A DNA stretch of 27,963 bases from Paraglomus occultum (lineage: Eukaryota; Glomeromycota; Glomeromycetes; Paraglomerales; Paraglomeraceae), in assembly GCA_910592205.1 (NCBI GenBank), contig CAJVPJ010000342.1, positions 1-27,963 on the forward strand, given 5' to 3'. A model generated the notes under the pieces. That model worked only from the letters and a program-made list of their open reading frames with translations, was not told the DNA's origin and did no database searches. The first letter of the stretch is position 1, and each line of letters begins with the position of its first letter. Below are positions 20,801-27,963 of the stretch, in pieces. The position numbers and the translations under genes were made by a program.

Positions 20801-23275
20801 CTTGGTGAAGAGGCGGAAGCGGAAAATGTTCTGAGCAGAGAGCATGAAAGAAAAGATATACCCAGAGTCACTATCGAATGCGAAGAAGAGTCGGTGACAG
20901 CTTTAAAAGCCGAATTGATTGAGACCAAGAAAAAACTCGTTGATGTTGAGAATAAGTATCACCGAATAAAGGTAAAAAAGAATTACAATGTACTGTGCCC
21001 ACAATTTTTTTTGCATTTGATATTGAAGTTTCTTGTTTCGAACCCTCAACAGCGGATTAGCCAAGAAGCTCTCACTATAACCCATAATTCTTATACTGAA
21101 GAACGTGTTTATCGACATGAAGCCGAGATGATCATTGAAGAATTACAGGCGAAACTGGCAGCACGGAATAAAAAGATTGCAGAGCTAAAACAAGAGAATG
21201 ATGCCAAGGATAGAATGATAAAAGACTCTCAAGCGTTGAAACTAGAATTGGAAGAGATGCGGAACACTTTGAAAGATTTGAATATGCAAAAGGAATTGTT
21301 GCTTAAAGAAATCGAAGGATTGACTAAAGAGAAAGAGGATGGTTCGACAAAGTAAGTTTTTTGCCCAACAATAGCAATTGCAACTTACCTGTTTACCATA
21401 AAATTCAATTTTCAATCCCGTTAAACCCACCACACTAACTGTTCATTTTACCGCATGATCACTCTATTCAGCAATCCGTCTTCTCTTGTTCGACACATTT
21501 CTACCCATCTTGATGAAGTGAAACAAGCATATATGTCTGATATCCGATCCCTGCAGAATGACAGCGAATCTCTACGTAAAGAAACCGAAAATCTTCGCAT
21601 CTTGCGTGACCAATGCATCGAAGAAGCGCGAGCCCTCAATGAGAAAAATTTAGAACTTGCCGACTTGAACAATGAGTTGATGCAACAGATTGAAGCACAC
21701 CAGAAGACCTCCAAGGGTGGATTCGGTTTCTTCAGAACAAAGCCATCTGTGCCAGACAAGGATATGTATATAAGCGAGCATGCGAGGACATCATCTGTTG
21801 CCACTCTCGACTCGACAATTAGTAATGATGGGAGTAATAGCACTTATAAAGACAGTACACAAGTTATGGTAGTACAACGTGGTATTGCGCATAAAAATAG
21901 CATCAACCGCGGCGAGACGCCCAAAAAGTTCAAGTGGAAGAAGGGGGGCGTTCTCAATAAACTCCTCTATTCCAGTAATGATGAGAACAAACGAGTGTCG
22001 CCTAATATATCGCCCACGTCGACTCTTACAGGCAATGAGGAAGTAGGGAAACGAGGAGAGAAGGAAAGGGAAAGAGAAAGGGAGAGAGTCTCTTCAGAAA
22101 GCGAACGTAGAAGGCTTCCAGGCGATTCCGGGCAAGCAAAAGCTCATACTTGGCAGCAAACTACTTTCTATCGGTTGGTTAAATGTGAACATTGCTCAGA
22201 GAAAATCTGGGGAATCAACGTGGATGTGCGGTGTTCCGGTAATTATTTTAATTTAGTCAACTATTATTGATTAGTGGTTTTTAGCATTCGCACATGGTTA
22301 TTCACTCTGAAATTTATTTGATAACTAACTTATGTGTTGCCATTAATTTAGCGTGTGGGGTTGGTTGTCATCAAAAATGCGCTAGTTCTTGCACATCTGC
22401 CTGTACCGGAAGTCCGGGAGCGTATGCGGACGAGGCCGAAAGCATTGCCAGTATTACCGCTACAATATTTGGCATCGAGTTGCACAAACAACTCGAGTCG
22501 GAAGGAAGGGATATTCCATTACTTGTAGAAAAGTGTATAAAGGCTGTTGAAGCAAGAGGTAAGTTGACAATGAGTGGGACGCTGGTAAACATTAGTCGGA
22601 TGTTTCGTTATATATTGATGGTTATTACCGTTTTCTATAGGTATGGATTTCGAAGGCATATACCGTAAATCAGGTGGAATGTCGCAAATGAAGGCTATTA
22701 TAACGGCATTTGAACAAGGAGAAGACATCGATCTTAACAGTCCGACTGAATTCAATGACATTGGTGCTGTCACCAGTGTACTCAGGCAATTTTTCAGAGA
22801 ATTACCTGATCCATTATTCACGACAGGGCTATATAATAAATTCCTTGAGGCATCTGGTATGTATTATTCAAATAAGTCGACAAGTATTTGCGCAGAGACA
22901 AGCATCTGTTAAAACTGTTGGTTGGAAAGTCGATATTTACTAAAATTATTGGTTTCGTCTTAATTAGCTTCAAAAACAACAGAAGATAAACTCGATCGTT
23001 TCCGGCAGGCAATAGCCAAGCTTCCCAAAGGCCATTATTCAACAGCCAGGTATCTCATGAATCATCTTTACAGAGTGAGACAAGCAGGCTCGGAAAACTT
23101 AATGTCGGCCAAGAGCTTGTCAGTGGTATTTGGTCCAACAATACTCAAAGGTCCCGATCCCAATGCGGAGATGATAGATATGAAATTGAGGAATTCAGCT
23201 GTAGAGTTTATGATCGAGAATGCACCCGAGTTATGGATAAAAGATATTGTTGTCAGAAAGGACGGGTTTCTATGA
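17886..23275 (+). CDS. Rho GTPase-activating protein with two LIM domains, long charged helix, coiled coil, C1 and RhoGAP; 10 exons, 1368 aa
   Basis: Probable GAP for Cdc42/Rho in cell polarity, related to fungal Rga proteins (S. pombe Rga3 also joins LIM, C1 and RhoGAP). Exons: 17886-17992, 18419-18561, 18712-18797, 18904-19029, 19124-20971, 21053-21351, 21472-22238, 22352-22558, 22641-22856, 22968-23275. LIM1 (12-65) has C12, C15, H33, C36, C39, C42, C62, C65. LIM2 (69-119) has C69, C72, H89, C92, C95, C98, C116, C119. Ser-rich linker; Glu/Arg-rich helix about 320-475; Pro/Ser-rich part and acidic DDADD tract to about 640; coiled coil about 744-950. C1 domain 1095-1143 carries all ligands (H1095, C1108, C1111, C1124, C1127, H1132, C1135, C1143). 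RhoGAP about 1158-1345 has arginine finger Arg1203 in GIYRKSGG and LRQFFRELPDPLF. Oddities: Ser1316 replaces the usual Asn before VVFGP, and Arg stands for the Lys in the LK.F motif. Zinc ligands span three splice junctions, confirming them. Confidence 0.93.
17993..18418 (+). other. Long first intron (426 bp) of the LIM-RhoGAP gene
   Basis: GTTAGT donor splits the LIM1 Cys36 codon. The acceptor at AACACAG restores CFRCAKC. Near its start GGGGTGG (18016-18022) and CCACCCC (18039-18045) can form a 7-bp G/C stem. It is several times longer than most introns here and could hold regulatory sequence. Confidence 0.75.
19648..20090 (+). repeat. Purine-strand tract encoding E/R repeats
   Basis: About 440 bases that are almost all A and G on the plus strand, inside exon 5. 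Its left half encodes RE/ER repeats, its middle a six-residue EIRERE unit and its right part about four copies of a 30-bp unit coding ALELEREKAR. The large open frames on the minus strand here (19186-20148, 19520-20140) are Ser/Leu/Phe-rich shadows of it. Confidence 0.9.
20972..21052 (+). other. 81-nt stop-free intron in the LIM-RhoGAP gene
   Basis: GTAAAA..CAACAG, length divisible by three and without an in-frame stop. If retained it would add 27 residues including a hydrophobic FFLHLILKFLV segment in the middle of the coiled coil (protein 1395 aa). The T-rich 3' half and the break in heptads argue that it is normally removed. Confidence 0.65.
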
Positions 23276-24016
23276 GTGAATCGAGTCGCTGGTGAACATT
23301 ATAAGAACTATTAATTCGGTCTAGTGAATTTATAATAATCATTTCAATTGATTAGAGTATAGATTTTAGTTTTTTTCTCTAAAAGTATTTAAACTTTGCT
23401 TTTGTTTATCAGTACATAGTCCATTGTTTAACAACAGCATTACATAACTTTTGATTCTCTCACATCATTTGTATAAATTTTATTGTCACATGTTCATAGA
23501 TGGTATGTTTTATATATATTTATTGGTTTTGTATAGATATTGGGAAAATAATGAAAGCAGGGAGTGCTACAGCATTTGCGTACACGTTGACTATTGATAC
23601 ACAGGATAAAATTTGGGGCGTCAGTGTTTTTGCTGTCTGTGTATGAATTATTGAACGGTATCAAAAATTTATAGGCTATTTTTTTTTCGCAAGCAGAAAA
23701 AAACAACCGTCCTTAATCAATTTTTCAAACGCAAGCACTTTTTTCCGCGCGTGGTATCAAATAATTACTTCAAAAATCCAAACACTGATATCGAAACATT
23801 CAAAGTTGAACTTGAATCTCACGGCTATGAAAGTTTGCGACGTCGAGACTCATTGCTCACTCATAGCTAATAATGGAGCAATTTTCTCGCCTTGAGCTTT
23901 CTTTAAAATACTTCTATATTTATTAGGTTCAGCAAATGGGTTTAGAGCTTCACGGTAAGCTTACTTTTCAAATGTCATCAGTCACACTGGTCAATTTTAC
24001 GGCCACATCATATTAT

Positions 24017-24057
24017 GTCACATAATAGAATGTTCACTTTGTCTGGTTTTGTTGCAG
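24017..24057 (+). repeat. Dispersed repeat, copy 2
   Basis: GTCACATAA..TTCACTTTGTCTGGTTTTGTTGCAG, matching 15763-15794 at most positions of the right block, with differences that are mostly C/T. A following AGAATCGAG (copy 2) and AGAAATCGAG (copy 1) suggest the similarity extends further, with gaps. Confidence 0.5.
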
Positions 24058-26400
24058 CATGCCCCATATAAACGTTCATGTCACGTGATGTCGACATTCA
24101 AGTAAGAATCGAGTATTGTAAACCTACGTGAATGCCGTAATTGATGGCTACATCGTCACGACGTCTTGCGATTAAATTGCCAGTTATTATTTCCGTGTCA
24201 TTTTAACATAAGTAATATCGCCATGTTTTTTCGCGCAAATCTACGAATGTTATTAAATTAACGGAATCAAAAGCACGAGGAACTGTTTCTTAACCCGTTC
24301 CATGTATAATTACAGCTATTTCTTGCATATCGTTTGGCTGCTCCCTAATAACGTTCAATAAACAGTGAAATTTTGACAAAAACGTGACCAGAATTTTCGA
24401 TCGTTTCAATCAAAGCCGATCTTTGAGCCAGAAATCCACTTGTCAACATTACTGGTGTTGGATTTTCAACAATCGCGTGCGATGCCGGAATATCATGTTC
24501 ATATTCCCGCAGTTGAACTCTTCAACGGCTGCACTGGTGGTATCCCAGCAACATTAGTTAATGGGTTTTACTTGTATTTATGGCAACTACAAGATAAAGT
24601 GTTAGAAATAACAAACTGATAAAATATCGTTTATGGGAGAAGGTATACAGCATGTTTTTCTCGAATAATATAAAAATGTTATTGCAGAAACGCGTTCAGC
24701 GTAACGATTATATGACAAAAATTAGCTTTCACTGTAAGAATCAACAATAGATTGCTATTTGACATTGCGACATCAACTCTGCTTGCGTATAACATCCGAG
24801 TTTGTTATAAAATATCAAACAATTTATATAAACGCGAGTAACTTATTGTATTATTTATTACGCCTTATATGTTATATCGTTTGTACAGACTTGCATCTTA
24901 CTTCATGATACAATAAGATTACACGTAACGATTACTGCACTATCGATTATGACAGTTAACTATATTTCATTCATAACCCGTTTAATTGCAAAACCGATTC
25001 AAATAAGTGAAGCGTAAAAGTTTAGAACGTTTATTTTCAAAGACATCTCGTAAGATTATGAAGTGTAATTTTGCTAAATTATTTTCAACTTCTCATACAG
25101 CGAACGATTCATTCAATGAATGTAATTGAAGCATTCGATAAAGCGTACGTATAGTATAGTATTGACTAAGTCTAAACAATGATTCGTCAAATCATTCGAC
25201 AACAACACAACAGCACACATGGAATAGTTATCAAATTGTATAATCTGCGCACACGTGTTTAATAACTCATCAAGCATTTTGTTTTATCGCTTAAATCAAT
25301 ATGGCCGAAAAAAAAAAGAGCCTCAGCTCAAATTAGCCAATGAGCAGCTTGAAATTTCTCTCTGGAAAGATTGAATTTTCTCCCTTCATAAGTGTACCAG
25401 GACCCTGTCCAAACGTTTCGTGTCACTTCTCACTGTGCACGTGGATGTAAAAAAAAAGCGACTTGCCAAGCTTCCCATAAGGCTCATATTCGCAGTTTGC
25501 GTCGTTACCGATTCCTATTATATATATTAAAAGTTTCGCATGCGGATTTTGTGATAGTATCCTTTCATCCTTCTTTGTGTTTTGTTTTTTGCCTCGACGC
25601 ACAACTCTGACATACAAAAGTAATTATTTTAAAATATTGTAATTTTGGCGTACACAATATTGTGCCATATGGTCGATGCTTGGGTAGGAGTTTGTCATAA
25701 CACACTTGGAAATGGTTGATAGCTTTCTTAACCAACACGAGACTAACTTCTGAGTTGTTAATGTGAATGAGAAATCTGCAATTATGTAAGCAATATAATC
25801 GTATGAAAGTTATAAACAAACTCATAAAAGGGTTTGTCAACTATGATATTATTACATGGAATTATTATTCTCGATATGGGTCTTGCTGTAAATCCAATGT
25901 AGCCTTGTGTGGTGCATAAAAAAGTGTCAAATGAATGGGCTAGCAACAACGAGTGACGCGTGAGTTTATTAAGAAATCTCAATTACAAACAATCTCACAA
26001 AATGTTGCCTATTAGGGTGGATTTCGTTTGATTGTATTATGATAGAAAATATTTGTATGGTTTACCTATTGCTAATGAGTATGGAGCACCTGTTGAATTG
26101 ATTTTACAGGCAAGACACATGATTTATATTATGCCAAAATAGAATTTACGTGTATGTTATTTTTATTAAATGCTTTAATTATTGACTACTTATTATCGTT
26201 ATGTATCATTTCCACTAGTTTGTGATATAATCTTACCACGCATGTTTAGGCTACCATCAGATTTATGTACAAAGCAAGCGAACAAAAGTATATATAATGA
26301 CACGTGAGAATGATTATGCCTATTATGTAATGTACAATGTCATGGATAAGCTCTAACGTCTATGTATTCCTCCGAGATTTCCGCTCGGTTACACGAATTC

Positions 26401-26435
26401 CAAGTTCTGCGGCAATCGATCGACAAGTTCTGCGG
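26401..26435 (+). repeat. Two direct copies of a 12-bp motif, 23 bp apart
   Basis: CAAGTTCTGCGG occurs exactly at 26401-26412 and 26424-26435. Preceding it, GGTTACACGA (26387-26396) recurs at 27154-27163. Confidence 0.8.
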
Positions 26436-26813
26436 AGCAGATTCTCTAATGTAATACGAGATGAGAAGGCAGCCGATATCGGGCCATCTGTGTAAGGGGC
26501 AGCCAAATTCGACCATATCAGGCTAACAGACGTTGGTAAAATTAGAACGTTATTAATTAGTGAAACATTCCCAATATATCCACTTTTCGCTGCCCAAAAT
26601 GTTAGACAGAAATTAGTTATTTAAGCGCGCCGTTTTCCCTCATCAATCATCATCTTCAGCTAAGATTGTCAACAGATACTTTTATTCCTTTATCATTCGA
26701 ATATACAAACGGTCCTTAGAATAGTTCCTTATATTCTAATAAAACTCTGACTATTGATTCTAAATCATTTGTACGGTCAGTTAAAATCCTGTGGTTCTTA
26801 AGAATTCACCGTT

Positions 26814-26849
26814 CAGAGAATTAGCGAAAACCGTTATCCGGATTCTCTG
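26814..26849. repeat. Hairpin with 8-bp perfect stem
   Basis: CAGAGAAT (26814-26821) pairs with ATTCTCTG (26842-26849) around a 20-nt loop. Confidence 0.75.
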
Positions 26850-27154
26850 TGGCGAACTTAGTCTTGCCCCTAGATTTGCATGCTATCGGTTTTATACAGG
26901 ATATTTATTTAATTGTCTATAAACGCGTTAGTTTAGAAAACCTTTTCCAAACGATAGATTTCCGAATTTAATCCCATCGGATCATAATCGTAGATCAGAT
27001 ACTCGAGGTTAAATAAATATCTACGGATCAGCGTACACGATACGAATTTTTCGTAAGTATTCAAAGCCTGTTAAAAGGTCACTAACTGCTTAGAAGAATT
27101 AGCATTAGTAGGCGCTGCCGATATCGCCGTTGGAAGACGCTAAATCTCAAGGAG

Positions 27155-27182
27155 GTTACACGATCGCTCTCCCACGTGTAAC
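27155..27182. repeat. Hairpin with 8-bp perfect stem next to an E-box palindrome
   Basis: GTTACACG (27155-27162) pairs with CGTGTAAC (27175-27182), loop 12 nt. The right arm overlaps CACGTG (27173-27178), a binding palindrome for bHLH factors in fungi. Confidence 0.7.
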
Positions 27183-27740
27183 GTCACGACAACAAGTCGA
27201 TTAAACTGCAAGATGAATGCATTCTGTGGCGGATGCAAAGTACCCACACTTGATTGGTAACAAACCATTGGATTCAATTATGAAAGAATACAAAAAATAA
27301 ATACGATGAGGATATTAATATACAATGGATCGAATACTCTATTGACTAATGTACAAAAGGTGACATCGATTACACCATCATATTAGTATATCAGAATGGT
27401 CTAAAAACTTTATCCAATGATTATTATCATTAAAATTTAATAAGCATCGCATGATATCTCAAGAACAAATAAAATATGACGCATTCAGGAAGAACTGGTT
27501 TGAATATGAACAATGTCAGGAAACACACATCGTGCAGCTGATGCTAGAATGCTTGAACGCGAGCTCGAATGTTGCTACGTTTTATTAGTATTAGCATCAA
27601 ATTCATTGCCAACTTTAAACATTTGTCTCAAGATTTACTGTTTAACAAATAGCGTATCGTATTTTTTTACATAGTCAACAGCAAAGGCAAGTATAACAGT
27701 AACATGCATCATCATATAATTTGGAAAAACTTGTAATTAT

Positions 27741-27963
27741 TTACAAGGTTCGAAGAAGAGGTTGAGTCTCTAAATACAAGAAATGCACGGTGTTAATATT
27801 GTAAGTTGACTTTATTTGTACAACATGTAACCGTACCTGCAGCTGAATCCAAATCATAACTATTTCTCGGTTTAGGCAAAGCTCCAGTAGGTAAGAGTTT
27901 ACTAGAGTATTTACTCTCCTTCTCGAGACGTGATAACGGCTTTACATCATTATGATAAACGGC
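27741..27963 (-). CDS. 3' end of an unrecognised gene (partial, enters from right edge)
   Basis: Read on the minus strand, 27963-27837 is open and coding-like. It gives a basic, Ser/Pro-containing tail (KPLSRLEKESKYSSKLLPTG, then PKPRNSYDLDSAA). A GCAG/GTACGG donor at 27836 and a TTTAG acceptor at 27770 (67-bp intron, phase 1) join it to 27769-27741, ending ETQPLLRTL and TAA. Without that splice the frame would stop a few codons later, after a Cys-containing stretch that looks non-coding. The ETQPLL end resembles an acidic di-leucine sorting signal of membrane proteins, but that is a guess from seven residues. I do not recognise the family. The 5' part is outside the window. Confidence 0.5.

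Larger units (their letters stand above)
23276..27740. other. 4.5-kb gap between convergent genes
   Basis: Holds the RhoGAP 3' region, copy 2 of a dispersed repeat (24017-24057), and from about 26340 to 27250 a less AT-rich segment with short direct repeats and hairpins. An open stretch at 23655-23870 reads like protein at its end (FKVELESHGYESLRRRDSLL) but has no start, domain or splice support. Open frames at 25392-25982 show no domain. Confidence 0.55.

Noticed and set aside
23655-23870. Open plus-strand stretch after the RhoGAP gene ending in HGYESLRRRDSLLTHS
   Set aside because: Begins in homopolymer sequence, has no start or splice context, and I do not recognise it.
26595-26860. Possible solo LTR (TGTTAGAC start, TTATTTAAG box followed by TCATCAATCATCATC)
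   Set aside because: No clear CA end, no target duplication, no primer-binding site and no second LTR in the window.
1-27963. tRNA, rRNA, CRISPR arrays and bacterial-type operons
   Set aside because: Several GTTCGAA-like T-loop motifs (for example near 7249, 15140, 16375) lack matching D-arms and acceptor stems; no spaced repeat arrays; genes are intron-split and eukaryotic.

Overview
The window reads as nuclear DNA of a filamentous, early-diverging fungus. All protein genes are split by short GT-AG introns (45 to about 430 bp). They encode a fungal-type retromer subunit and a two-LIM/C1/RhoGAP polarity regulator. A decaying tandem Sel1-repeat gene, a DNA-transposon end and gaps of 1 to 5 kb with relics fit a repeat-rich Mucoromycota genome. 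Glomeromycotina is plausible, but that placement is inference from general look, not from a marker gene.

Layout. 1-122: end of a pogo/Tigger-like transposon running off the left edge. 123-2692: non-coding. 2693-6413 (+): VPS35, 12 exons, 924 residues. 7426-8177 (+): HotDog acyl-CoA thioesterase of the THEM2/ACOT13 type, 4 exons, 169 residues. 8178-9364: AT-rich gap with two nearby inverted repeats. 9365-10740 (-): Sel1-repeat gene broken by a stop and three frameshifts. 10741-11908: gap with a cluster of TTAATATTAA palindromes. 11909-13192 (-): monoacylglycerol-lipase-like alpha/beta hydrolase, 2 exons, 358 residues, full triad. 13193-17885: long gap holding a decayed copy of the 5' part of that lipase gene, a perfect 14-bp inverted repeat and a small structured open stretch. 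17886-23275 (+): two LIM domains, a long E/R helix, coiled coil, C1 and RhoGAP in one protein, 10 exons, 1368 residues. 23276-27740: gap with dispersed repeat and hairpins. 27741-27963 (-): last exons of an unrecognised gene entering from the right edge.

There is no sign of an operon or functional cluster. The genes serve separate housekeeping roles: endosome-to-Golgi sorting (VPS35), acyl-CoA and acylglycerol hydrolysis (thioesterase, lipase) and Rho/Cdc42 polarity control (RhoGAP). The more unusual points are the purine-strand tract encoding a predicted single alpha-helix, substitutions at two conserved RhoGAP positions, a stop-free 81-nt intron, the broken Sel1 array and the lipase relic. 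I saw no clearly new biological system. All exon joins were made by eye from splice sites and reading frame and have no transcript support.
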